From contig NC_060215.1 in the NCBI RefSeq assembly GCF_021130785.1, positions 115,282,501 through 115,346,500 on the forward strand: a stretch of 64,000 bases of DNA, read 5' to 3'. Below, piece by piece: positions 23,291 through 33,294 of the stretch. The notes under the pieces were generated by a model. It had not been told where the DNA came from. It was given only the letters and a program-made list of their open reading frames with translations, and searched no databases. Numbering within the stretch: position 1 is the first letter of the stretch; every line of letters starts with the position of its first letter. The position numbers and the translations under genes were made by a program. Source of the DNA: Homalodisca vitripennis (lineage: Eukaryota; Arthropoda; Insecta; Hemiptera; Cicadellidae).

Positions 23291-26289
23291 TGGACTTTCT
23301 ACATATTGTTTTTTTCTGGTAATGAAGTTTTAAAGTCTGTAAAGCCGAACATTAATAATGAACATTACATTACATTACATAACCTACAAGATGCAGGTGT
23401 ATGCTACATACTTTACGTGTTCACAAATTTTGAATTGCAATAAAAGTACTTTCAAAGCTTGATGAAATCAGTTTGGAACGTGAGATATATCCTTATATCG
23501 CAACAATGTTTTTCATTGTATCGTTTCGAGCATCACTATGGACAGTCCGTTGTCGGATTGCAGTTGGGTGGTAAAATGTTCCCTTACAAGGATTTGATGT
23601 CCCCAGCCTCCAGGGACTCATGCGTCTTTCCCCTCTTCCTTACGCTCTTAACTTAACGTCCAATAACATTCTTCTCGGGTACTCGTCTGGCAGCAGATGC
23701 CCTTGTCTACATCAGCCATTTTCCTCTTTCTGAACCTGCCTTTAACTGCCTGTTCACTTGTATTTTTTACTTTTATTCTTTTGATTAGCATTTTAGTTTT
23801 TAAAATAAAAAAAATATTTCCACTTTAAACTCAAGCTATTCAACATAAAGAATAATCTTTTTCCAGCTTCCGGACTTTTCCATTACCACTAGCAAACGAA
23901 ATTAATCACGTTTGTGACCGATTTAACCACTACAAATAATTAATGAGTAACCTATTGGACATTCCTATTTCATGGCGTATATAGTGTCTGTGAATTTTAC
24001 GCAAAGATTAATTTTATGAAATAAAAGCATTATTTTCTTTAGTTTAGTCCAAAAAGAACGGAACGCCGTTGACAGGTTCAATTCGATAGTTTATCGTCAT
24101 AGATTTGCAAATGTAATATGCAATAACATTTATATGATGTACAAAGTAGTTGTTTTTATTGTGGGGTAATATTTATTGAACTATATCATAGTATCGACAT
24201 TAATACGAACACGTGAAAGGGTAACAATAATTCAATAGTACCAAACCTTAAGTTTAACACAATCATGAATTTATTATTATCAACGCAAGATATTGTGAAA
24301 TAGGTATATCAACAAAACCATTGTTTTTATATCTAATAAACGTTGTTTCAGGTTATGTTTATTTGGTGTAAAGTGTATTAACTGTTTTTATTCTTTACAG
24401 GTTCGTTGAAGACAGTATTGGGGCTGAAATTTCAAACAAGGTTTGATAAATTATTAAGTACGGGTGTATGTTTTTGGCTGATGAAAACGTCACCTATGTT
24501 TTCTTCACTTCCATATCACTGTGAATAGATACAATAATATCTATTTGAAGCTATCTGATTGTAACTGAATTATTAACAAACACAGTGATATATACTGTAG
24601 AAAATATTATCAAAATGTTATGAAACCAACGTTTTATTAACAAATTAGAACAGTATATTTATGTAAATGACTCAAACATTTCTTACCAGTCAATAACCCA
24701 TTAAGATATATATTCCAAATTATTTATTCAGTAATTAACTACCCATTAAATAATTTTAGTTGTATCCAAGAAAACAGATTTTTAATAATTTCCTAATTAA
24801 ATTAATTTTAGTAATTCCGATTCTTAATTTCCTAGAAGATGATTATTGGTTAGGTACCAAGCTAAATTTTTAATTCATCTGTGTCTTTTCTTAAAGGATC
24901 TAGTTTTAAAGTCGTCATTGGAAAAAGTGAGAAGTGAATTGGCGAAGTAAAATGATAAGTTACAACAACTTAAGGCGTTACGCTCAATTAAATTAGATTT
25001 TTAATCGAATCACAAATAAAATGAAATATAAACTACATTGAAAGACTTTAGAAGAGGAGGGGTGTGTTTGTACCTGTACCCTCGTAAATAGAGTACGGTT
25101 AACAAAGTTGTTTTAAAACGGAATAAATCGAGTAGTCCGTGTAAGGATAAAACATGGCTCATTCCGCCTCCTCCCCCTCACCCTTCCATCCCTCCCCAGT
25201 CAGACTGAGCCAAGGATTAATTATTAGCCTCTAATGAGGTCATTGAACGACCCTCTCACAAGAGCTTTTTAAACCAATTTTGGTCCAACATCCAATTCTG
25301 AATTAACCGCATAAGTAAAAATATTGAGTATCTACATATTTGCTTGATTTTACAAATAAAAAGGTGTAAAAACTGTATATTACTTATAAATTACTAATAA
25401 TATATAGGATGATATTGAAATATATAATACAATACACTGATGATATTTCATTAATCGTCAAAATCGTTATATGAATTGATGGTATGGGGATTTTGAGACA
25501 ATCAATTATTTGGATCTCTAAGAATTACTTATTAACCATTTTGCAGTTAATTTCTTTGCTTTTTCACTTAACAGCTAGCAATAATAGCGGTTACCTTTGT
25601 TTTATTTATATAAGAACAATGTTTTAGATTATCTTATTTTTACTAGATTATGCTAGATATGTCGTTTTGTTAAAAAAATAAAATATATAGGCTTCCAAAC
25701 GCTTTATAGCTTTTATAGTGTTTGTATTGAATACTTTAAAATAAAGCTCAAACTTTGTTTGTACCTCGTTGTTTAAATACTTTAAAAAATCTAGCATTAA
25801 ACACAGTAATGAAAAGTAAAAAGAAGAGTATTACTCTAATAATCAAAAATTATTGTTAAGTAAAAATATTATCTTATGACTATCCTGCTTTTTATGACAC
25901 TACTGAAAAATACCTTAATTCGAATTTTCATATATCAGCAAAGGAATATATATATATATATTTAATAAATAACTGTACAAATTATGGAAAGCCAGTTAAC
26001 AAAATTATATGGATATCCTTGGTTACATACTTGTCAAGTAACTAAAAAAGGTTTGTTTATTGGGACCATAGGAGGGCAGCCCTATTACATTAGAAAAGGA
26101 TTTACAAAAAAGGTACGATTGAAGGTAGGGATTGGGTAGTTTTATAAAAATCATTGGATAAACACAATAAATAAACCAAATGTTTTTGACGGGCTTTGAA
26201 TTACTCCTAGCCTATGTCTCTCAATCCTACTCTTAAATGAGGAACTTGTATACAGACTTATATAATATTGGATAAATGAATAATTTAAG
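23291..26289. other. AT-rich non-coding DNA with scattered short features
   Basis: About four CATTA units lie at 23365-23382. A mildly GC-richer patch spans 23500-23730 and includes GCCATTTT at about 23717. A 35-base pyrimidine tract ending in CAG occurs at 25163-25199. A short TA run lies at 25946-25961. Nothing forms a convincing gene, RNA or element. Confidence 0.55.
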
Positions 26290-27480
26290 TGTTGTCTGAC
26301 AAGAGTAGAGCAATCGTGATGGGCACGGACGGGAAAAGTGGGGGGACGTTCGGTATTACACTAATTACTGATTATGTCAAAATATGCACGGGTAATTATG
26401 GCCCCGAGGTGTTCTGAGTGTCGGCGTCCGGACTCCAATTAAACATGATCTTATAAAATTCACCTCCATAATGAAGCAATTATATTCACACTGGTTAAAG
26501 ATGGCAGCTGGCCCATTATCGAACCCGGGTTGTTATTATCGTGCTGTTATCATCAGAATTTCTCGTGTCAAAATGGTGAGGGAGCACGCTTCCATATCTT
26601 CCAGAATCGGAAGGAGGAGTTCCTCGTGAGTAGCAGACTTAAGTGCTGAGTCGCTTTTACCGACGGTTTCACTTGAGTGAAATCTTTTCATTTTAGATTC
26701 ACTGTAAAAGAAGAAGATTGATTTTCTTACGGTACTTAAAACCGAGTAATGGCCCCGAAAATAATATACGGGTGGAAATAATTTGTCTCAAATATACGTT
26801 TCCAGGTGGACTATATCTAATAGAAGGTTCTGTACATCCCACAGCGATACGTCCGACCTCTTATCTGCCAGTGGTAGACCGAACATTCGACATTTGGAAA
26901 TTGTCGGTTTCTCTGAGGCGTGCCCAGATCGATCTCGATGTCCGGGTTAAATCTCCAAAATCGGGCCTCTCATGACCGGCCCAACCCCCGATCCCGGTCA
27001 GATGTAACTAAATGCTAATTTGCTATCGAACTCCGGCAATCATCACAGAAATAAAACAAGTCCGGTATAATTTCCCGTGATCGATTACGCACTATCGATG
27101 CAAACCATCGAGAATCGAAACTAGTTTCGCAACCGGACGATTAATTGGCCGCCTATCGGGGAACGATCGCCCATTGGCCGCCGCTGCGTGGAGCGGCGTT
27201 ACGGCGAGGCGACCTCCGGCCGGCAGGGCGAAGTGATCATAGTTGTTAACCGGATTATACATTTAGCCGCACTGCAATTTCAACTGGAAAAACTTTGGAA
27301 TATATAATAATACAGGAAGGCATGTGGTTAGTAGAAATGAAACGGTTTAAAATTGTCGGCCGTTGTGTATTTATAATAATATGCAGGCAGCGATGGTGAG
27401 TAGCCCGACCTCGCCCGCATCCGACATGGTGCGATGGTGGTGGGCGGGCCTCAAAGATGGAGCCTGTGAGCATTATGCGC
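26290..27480. promoter_or_regulatory. Large CpG-rich island, candidate regulatory block
   Basis: One of the longest islands, about 1.2 kb. It holds several TAATTA-type sites (26360-26480), an ATCGAT-rich segment at 27050-27120, a direct repeat of ATTGGCCGCC around 27145 and 27174, and a 7-bp stem hairpin at 27179-27198 (CGCCGCT/AGCGGCG). Frames of 72 to 107 codons overlap on both strands without a known domain. Enhancer function is inferred. Confidence 0.4.
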
Positions 27481-28759
27481 TGAGAGGCAATGACTATTCA
27501 ATTCTTACATATCAAACCGGAGCGGGGCGACACGACTATGTGCCCACTCTTAAATACTGTGACAAATGTTATGAAACATTATCTCCACACCTCTCTCTTG
27601 AGAGTTCCTCTCATGATTTGTGTATTCTAAATATTTGTAGTTGGAGCACAGAGTACATAGCAACTGATAGAGTGTGGTGTTCCTGACTGATATTCTGTAA
27701 AAGGACTCGAGTTCAACGTTTGCACGGTTGTTCTTACATATCTGCATTATTGTTGTTGATATATGAAAGTTAGAATTCAAGTATTTTTTCTGTAGTTTCA
27801 TAGGTTACAGCACAAACAAATTGTGGAATTGAATTATTACAAAATAGATGTAGTATAATTTAACTTGAGTTACAAATTATAGTGGAATCAATACGACTTT
27901 ACAGTTTATAAGATGATGGTCTTAATTTCGATCCTCCAATTCCACTTATTTTCCTCAAAGTAGTGAAAAATACAGAATGTCTGGCAACTCATTTTTTTTA
28001 CCGTATAATAAGATTTGAAAACATAACCACATCATGTATTTTCTAGTTTTAAAATACTTTTACAGAAGTTTATTGAATAAACTAAATGACATTATAAACA
28101 CTCTGCATATGCTTGTGTTGTATAAGACATATTCGTATATAAGACATATTCGTATATAAGACATATTCGTATATAAGACATATTCGTATATAAGACATAT
28201 TCATATATAAGGCATATTCGTATACAAGACATATAAGGAATATGCGTATATAAGAAGTGTTAAGTATACGTCTAAATAATTTGAACATAACATCGCTATT
28301 TGTGATATGTTAAAGAGTGATTCCAGATTTGAAAAATGTTTTACTAACTTGAGTTGAGAAATACAGTAAATGACTCCACCGATATATGAAAATTAAAAAG
28401 ATTATCCAATTTTTTAAATAAAAGCAAATAAATATATCTGTGGGAGCATAATATTGATAAAATGTAGACTTGCCTAGAAATAATTATCATATACACTCGC
28501 TTATTTATGGAAAATGTGTAACTTCTGGTATTGGAAAATATGAGGTTCTGGAATTGATAGAAAAAAAACCAATAATTTGGGTCCTAAGGGTAGTTTTAGA
28601 ACAAGCACCCATTCAAAATTATTACTTAAAATAATAAGGAGGTGTTAAAATAATAAGTGCTTTACTTTTAAAATTTTAAATAACATATAAGTGTTGTCAG
28701 TAGTTATATTGTGACCAGGCCTACTTTGGTAATGACACTTACTAAACGACTTTTAACTT
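27481..28759. other. AT-rich non-coding DNA
   Basis: Contains the 17-bp minisatellite at 28120-28255; otherwise nothing recognised. An 83-codon minus frame at 27550-27801 is chance-like. Confidence 0.65.
28120..28255. repeat. 17-bp minisatellite
   Basis: About seven to eight copies of GTATATAAGACATATTC, the first five nearly perfect and the last ones degraded (TATTCATATATAAGG, GTATACAAGACATATAAGG). Because 17 is not a multiple of three, the minus-strand reading gives a 51-base, 17-residue periodic peptide. That is a by-product of the repeat, not evidence of coding. Confidence 0.95.
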
Positions 28760-29170
28760 TGACACGGAATCAAAGGATATTAGTCCCTTTGTATATGAGG
28801 ACAATAATCGATCGGGAATGAAAATGGAGGGAAGAGATGCGAACTCGCGCCTGAGCAACACGTGGGGGGGTGGTATCGGTGGGGGAGGCACCGCGACGCC
28901 AGTCAAGCGACGCCGCGAGCTTCCGGTCCGTCAAAGCGACGCGCCAAATCCAAACATGCCAGCTTCCGGTACATATCCACTGTGGGCACAACTCATGCCG
29001 CTGTCCACACTGCTGTGTATGGTGATATGTTTACTACTGGTGTAGTTTATGGGGAAACTGCTGTGCCGTCCTATTGTTACTCCAAACCCCTCCCCGACGT
29101 TTGTTTCTACGCTGAAATATCGACACAGATCGCTAGCTATATGTTCTGCAAATCTGGAAATTGAAACACT
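28760..29170. promoter_or_regulatory. GC-rich island with overlapping open frames
   Basis: Four frames of 73 to 100 codons overlap on both strands in four phases between 28770 and 29218. G-runs at 28864-28870 and 28881-28885 are notable. No domain is recognisable, so coding potential is unsupported. Confidence 0.3.
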
Positions 29171-29838
29171 TAATGAACTGCAGGTTAAACGTACTGAAAA
29201 CTTGCTCATAGGTCTCATATACGCTGCTTTATGTGAATTTTACATTTCTTTTGACATGATATATTCTTTTTCTTGCTTGGATATATATATATATATATAT
29301 ATATTAATCCCACCTAGTGGGAATTTCAGCAAGTGTTAAAGAGAATAAGAAAATGTACGACTGAAGGAGGGATGAATAGTTTTCTGTCGGAGATATTTAG
29401 AATACCTACATCTGCTCTTTAAGCTTGTTTCCGTCTGTTCAGTAGTCATTTGAGTAGCAGATGTGTGGCGATGTCTGGTTATTCCGGATGTTTGGCCACG
29501 TCTAACATCACAATAATTAATGAGAACTGAAGGTATTCTTTGAGCTTATGTGTTTTCTTTACGAGTCTTGTGAACTATCAGATTCTACAATAAAAACCGT
29601 GAGCTAATGAACGATCAGGTTGACTAAATGATAACAATTGGCACATAAAGACCGAATTGTATGAAATACTAGTAATCACATTTGCATAAAAATAATGTCA
29701 CAAATTACCTGAGGTCTTTGTATTTTCGTACGAGTTCACTCATTCCAAGGTATAAGGTATACTATAAAATAAATATGCTCTGAAGATATCAACAACAATC
29801 CCCCCCCCCAATACCCACCTCCTTAGTCCTGACCTTTC
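29171..29838. other. AT-rich left flank of the hAT element
   Basis: Includes (AT)12 at 29281-29304 and a 10-base C-run at 29800-29809. No gene seen. Confidence 0.7.
29281..29304. repeat. (AT)n microsatellite
   Basis: Twelve AT units. Confidence 0.95.
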
Positions 29839-29846
29839 TTCAAGAG
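29839..29846. repeat. hAT target-site duplication, left copy
   Basis: TTCAAGAG immediately before the element; the identical octamer follows its other end at 33287-33294. Eight bases is the hAT-superfamily length. Confidence 0.95.
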
Positions 29847-29862
29847 CAGGGGTTCTCAACCT
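29847..29862 (+). repeat. hAT left terminal inverted repeat
   Basis: CAGGGGTTCTCAACCT; 15 of 16 bases match the inverse of the right terminus. The CAG start is typical of hAT ends. Confidence 0.95.
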
Positions 29863-30123
29863 TTCAGCCTTTGAGGCCCCCTTCATACTTTGGTGTGAGG
29901 TCACGCCTCCCTTTATGGAATAAGTTAATTTAGAACTTATATATGAATAAACTTTCTTACGTTATGTTTGCGTAAAATGACATTGAACTTAGGCTAGACA
30001 TACTCTGGTAAGGAATATAAAATCACATTTATTCAAATACAAATTTTAATTACACAAATAATCGAAAAAACTACAACAAAATATCAATAATGTAACCAAA
30101 AAATTTTCGTTACTTGTGTAGTA

Positions 30124-31925
30124 CTAGTGTGAGGGCTGGCACTGTTTCTCGTTAACTATTTTTTGTATGTTTGGTTGCAATGTTGACAAAGAACACCGCA
30201 GGTCACTTTCCACATCTAGTCTGGCTCGATATTTCGATTTTATATTAGCCAGGGCTGAAAATCCTGACTCGCATAGATAAGTAGATGAAAACTGTAACAA
30301 GCAACTTGGCTGCCTCCATTGCTACTTCTGGGTAAATAGGAAGATATAGTAGCCAGAAATCTTCGAGATCCATGTTTGGGAAATCCACTTTAGCTTTTGA
30401 ATCACATTGCAAGTCAATTGTTTGTTCTTGAATGTAACCAGGAAGTATATCAACGTTGATTTGAAAGGGGTCTCTTGTTAACTTGAATTCCCAGTTTTCC
30501 GAGCTTATATCTGGGAAATAAGCTTCGATTTTTGTTCTTCAGAGACAACAAATGCTCAGATATTAGGTCCTTCATTTCATTTATTAGGACTTTTGGAAGA
30601 CTTTGGGTTTCATCGAGGAGGTTGTTTAATTTTGGAAACGAAGAAAAGTTCGGCTCCGAATTCTGCAGGCGGCGTTGCCAAAGAGCTATCTTCTCAGTAA
30701 AACTCTTAATCGAATCATAATTCTTTAAAGTACTTTTCTGACCTTGTAGCTTTAGGTTCAGAAGATTTATTGTTTCAAAAAAAGTCTGATAAATATGCCA
30801 GGTAAAAGATAAATTTGTCATCTGTAAATTTCTTGTACAGTTCTTCAACTTGAACTCATCAAAAGATTTCAACTTCTGATTTCAAGTTGAACAACCTTGC
30901 AAGCATATTACTTTGGACAACCAACGAACTTCGGTGTGAAAGAGAAGTGTTTCTTGATCACTGTTCAGTTCTTGACACAACACTCGAAAAAGTCTGGTGT
31001 TCAAAGCACTGGATTTGACGTGATTCACTACTTGAACTGCTAATTTCAAAGCAGTGTTAAGTGATTCAGGGAGAGTCTGGCAAGCCAAAGCTTGTCTGTG
31101 GATGATACAATGGGATCCAATTATTTTAGGGTTCTTTTTCTTAGCCAATTCAATAAATCCTGATCGGCAACCTGTCATCGCTTGAGCTCCATCAGTACAT
31201 ATTCCAATAACTCTCTCCCAGGGAAGGCCATTAGCTTCTAAAATGTTTTGAAGAGAAGAAAATATATTGACTGCTGTAGTTGTTGTTTCAAGATTTGTAG
31301 AAAACAGTATTTCTTCAAGGAATTTCTTTTCATCTATATATCTACAGTAAAACAACAACTGCGCTTGTTTTGAAATGTCTGTTGTTTCATCGCACTGCAA
31401 TGCAAAGAATGGGGAGTTCTTTAGCTTTTGCACCAGTTGATTTTTTAAGTCAATAGCCATGTCATCAATTCTACGTTTGACTGTATCGTTTGATAAAGAA
31501 ATTTTTGCAACTTTATTGTAGCTGTCTTCACCGAGCACAGTGCTACAGGCAGTAAGCAAACAAGGTTTTATGAGTGACTCACCGATTGTGTGGGGTTTCT
31601 TGTCTTTAGCTATCAACAAGGCAATTTTGTAAGAAGCCTCAACGGCCTTTTCATTTTCCATTCGAAAACTTCCACTGGGGTCAAGTTTCATTCTCTTAAG
31701 GCAACGTTTCCTAGAAACGAAAAATTCAGTAGGTTTGTCCTTTAGAGCAGCGTGATTTGTATTCAAATGGCGTTCCAAACGTCCAGGTCGCATTGCATCG
31801 TTACTTAGAACTACATGACAAATTACGCACTGAGGTAAATGACTACCGTTTTTCTCAATAAATGTAAACCCGTATTTAATATAGGCATCACTGTAGAGTC
31901 TTTTCTTTGGCAGTGATTTAGCCAT
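30124..31925 (-). pseudogene. hAT transposase, BED finger + DUF4371-like + dimerisation domain, frameshifted
   Basis: The frame opens with MAKSLPKKRLYSD at 31925 (an upstream in-frame ATG is at 31937) and runs to 30882. Counting from 31937, a BED-type zinc finger is at residues 37-62 (CVIC then HLNTNH). The DDE-region motif QCDETTDIS is at 181-189, CTDGAQAM with its aspartate at 247-254 and SHCIIHRQAL at 275-284. After EVRWLSK the phase is lost. The next part resumes in another frame at 30872 (TFFETINLLNLKLQGQKSTL, then ALWQRRLQ) and breaks again near 30450, 30310 or so. It ends with the C-terminal hAT dimerisation motif YLCESGFSALANIKSKYRAR and a stop at 30124. At least four phase changes show decay. 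Similar genes exist as domesticated ZBED5-like proteins; this copy sits in a bona fide transposon. Confidence 0.95.
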
Positions 31926-32188
31926 TTTTAATAACAACTAACCACTAAAAACACACAATATTTGTCAATGTAATGGCGATGACAATCAACAACACAATCG
32001 CTATAATAGTTACAATAAAACTACATTCACAGGCGAAGGCAAATGCGCGACTGGGACTGGATGATACTGTGTGACAAGTAGCGCTTGTGGTGGACAGTGG
32101 CAGACATGCGCACTACGCCCCGCGCCGCGCTACAAATAAAGAAAGGCAGGGTGAGTCCAGACGGGGGGGAGGGTTGTATGCTGAGTCT

Positions 32189-32231
32189 AAGGCGCGTGGA
32201 ATAGGTGGAATAGTCCTCTTCCACGCGCCTT
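32189..32231. other. 13-bp perfect inverted repeat in hAT leader
   Basis: AAGGCGCGTGGAA (32189-32201) and TTCCACGCGCCTT (32219-32231) around a 17-base loop; CTGAGTC is also directly repeated on either side. Thirteen perfect, CpG-rich pairs are unlikely by chance. Subterminal transposase-binding palindromes are one known role in hAT elements. Confidence 0.8.
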
Positions 32232-32273
32232 GTTCTGAGTCAGCTAGTTTCTCACGCCTGGCCAGACGCTCAC

Positions 32274-32276
32274 TTA
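32274..32276. repeat. Harbinger target-site duplication, left copy
   Basis: TTA, repeated at 33075-33077. Three-base TWA duplications are the PIF/Harbinger signature. Confidence 0.85.
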
Positions 32277-32320
32277 AGCTTTGGTTTCCATGAACCCCGC
32301 CGGCGCGAAGCGTGAAGCGG
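32277..32320 (+). repeat. Harbinger left terminal inverted repeat
   Basis: Begins AGCTTTGGTTTCCATGAACC. It differs from the inverted right end at four positions, all C/T, three of them at CpG sites. Confidence 0.92.
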
Positions 32321-32490
32321 TACTTACGTCATCGCGCCAAAACTACTGCATGTTTTATTACGAGCGCGGTTTGTCATATCGGGCCGGCGTCATTCCCGCC
32401 GGAAATTGGGGAGCGCAACACGACGACGAATCCCGTCAAAGTCTACCACACACTGGCGCATTTACCGCTGCGGCATTGCCGGTTCCGTGT

Positions 32491-32628
32491 GTGTATGAAA
32501 TAGTGTTATCGAAGGAATCCAAGATTTTTTCACCAGAATTAGATGAAATGTTAATTGATTATGTGCTTGAGCACAGAGTGTTATTTGACCAATCAATGAA
32601 AAACTACAAAAATCTAGTTATAAAATAA
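32491..32628 (+). pseudogene. MADF-domain protein fragment of the Harbinger element
   Basis: The frame reads FSPELDEMLIDYVLEHRVLF then DQSMKNYKN, which matches the beginning of a MADF/trihelix DNA-binding domain (acidic leader, hydrophobic helix, then the D-S-YKN segment). It stops at TAA (32626-32628), just where the internal deletion is inferred. PIF/Harbinger transposons normally carry a second, MADF- or Myb-like protein that helps import the nuclease and bind DNA. The frame is open upstream to 32281, but that part is terminal-repeat sequence. No function is possible for the fragment. Confidence 0.75.
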
Positions 32629-32645
32629 AAATGCGTAGAAACCAT

Positions 32646-32920
32646 TTATTTTGTGGCAGGAGTTGTAAGGTCATTTTGAATATATCCTAAAAATTTCATA
32701 AAACAGTCCAACTTTACTGTAACTCTGAAATATTCTCTGAACTTCGTCTTGTCATCCATTAATTGTCTCAAAATTAAAATTTTTAAAAACACCTCTTCTT
32801 TACTTCTTCTTGTAAATAAAGGTGAACGATCATCGTTAACAAATTCAGGTAGTATAACTTCTCTTCATCCGCATTTCCTTCGTCGAGAAGAAACACTAAT
32901 GCTAACATCCTCACACCCAT
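32646..32920 (-). pseudogene. HARBI1-type transposase, N-terminal remnant
   Basis: Reading from the right terminus, an ATG at 32920 opens MGVRMLALVFLLDEGNADEE. A phase change near 32850 leads into LPEFVNDDRSPLF and LMDDKTKFREYFRVTVKLD, then LTTPATK and TAA at 32646-32648. The segment RSPLF...MDDxxKFREYFRV is the characteristic N-terminal region of insect Harbinger nucleases, before the catalytic DDE domain. The whole catalytic domain is absent. The phase change could be a true frameshift or a lost intron boundary. Confidence 0.8.
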
Positions 32921-33030
32921 GTCTACAAATGTTGAATGACCGATCCCACGTTGAGAGCGTGGTTCACGCGGTTATAGAAACCACTTACTAACGGCAATCG
33001 CACTTGGCGCGATTCTCGTGAGCGTCAATC

Positions 33031-33074
33031 CCGCTTCACACTTCACGCCAGCGGGGTTCATAGAAACCAAAGCT
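33031..33074 (-). repeat. Harbinger right terminal inverted repeat
   Basis: The inverse begins AGCTTTGGTTTCTATGAACC. Followed by TTA at 33075-33077. Confidence 0.92.
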
Positions 33075-33077
33075 TTA
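33075..33077. repeat. Harbinger target-site duplication, right copy
   Basis: TTA, matching 32274-32276. Confidence 0.85.
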
Positions 33078-33245
33078 CATTTTATTGAGTTAATAATTTA
33101 ATAATTTCAATGATTGTGTGTTTGTGTCCAGCATCAAATTAAATTTTGTTGTTGTTGTAAATATATATGAAAAAATAACTGTTTCAAAAACCACAACTTA
33201 AGTATTTTTTAAAAATTTGTTGACGCCTCCCCTGAAATTCTTCCA

Positions 33246-33270
33246 CGCCCCCCAGGGGGGCGCGCCCCCC
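33246..33270. other. Stacked GC palindromes in hAT right subterminal region
   Basis: CGCCCCCC-A-GGGGGGCG (33246-33262) overlaps the perfect 16-bp palindrome GGGGGGCGCGCCCCCC (33255-33270), ending at the terminal repeat. Two alternative hairpins share one arm. The left end has only GCCTTTGAGGC, so the termini are asymmetric. Confidence 0.85.
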
Positions 33271-33286
33271 AGGTTGAGAACCGCTG
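33271..33286 (-). repeat. hAT right terminal inverted repeat
   Basis: AGGTTGAGAACCGCTG on plus; its inverse has CAGCGG where the left end has CAGGGG. Confidence 0.95.
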
Positions 33287-33294
33287 TTCAAGAG
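33287..33294. repeat. hAT target-site duplication, right copy
   Basis: TTCAAGAG, identical to 29839-29846. Confidence 0.95.

Larger units (their letters stand above)
31926..32276 (-). promoter_or_regulatory. hAT 5' leader and likely promoter region
   Basis: GC-rich sequence between the transposase start and the nested element. It contains a 13-bp perfect hairpin at 32189-32231. No TATA box is obvious on the minus strand. The promoter role rests on position only. Confidence 0.4.
32277..33074. mobile_element. Nested PIF/Harbinger transposon, internally deleted
   Basis: A 798-bp insertion inside the hAT element, with 44-bp terminal inverted repeats (40 of 44 identical) and a TTA duplication. 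Two gene remnants run inward from its ends, a MADF-type protein on plus and a HARBI1-type nuclease on minus. They meet at about 32628-32646, where the middle of the ancestral element has been lost. It is therefore non-autonomous. A degenerate copy of the terminal motif (TTCACGCGGTTATAGAAACC) lies internally at 32963-32982. Confidence 0.92.
29847..33286 (-). mobile_element. Complete, inactive hAT transposon (BED-finger/ZBED5-like)
   Basis: A 3440-bp element bounded by CAGGGGTTCTCAACCT and the inverse of CAGCGGTTCTCAACCT, flanked by a perfect 8-bp duplication. Terminal repeats, duplication length and transposase type all agree on hAT. Transcription of the transposase runs on the minus strand. 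A PIF/Harbinger derivative (32277-33074) is inserted between the promoter-side terminus and the transposase start; without it the element would be about 2.64 kb. Multiple frameshifts show it is not autonomous now. Its GC-rich subterminal right end contains stacked palindromes. Confidence 0.96.

Noticed and set aside
24401..24442. Apparent micro-exon: TTCTTTACAG acceptor followed by about 41 bases and a GTTTGA donor
   Set aside because: Such pairs are common by chance in AT-rich DNA, the donor is weak and the encoded peptide matches nothing.
28120..28255. Regular short repeats, considered as a CRISPR array
   Set aside because: Units are contiguous 17-mers without spacers, and the context is eukaryotic.
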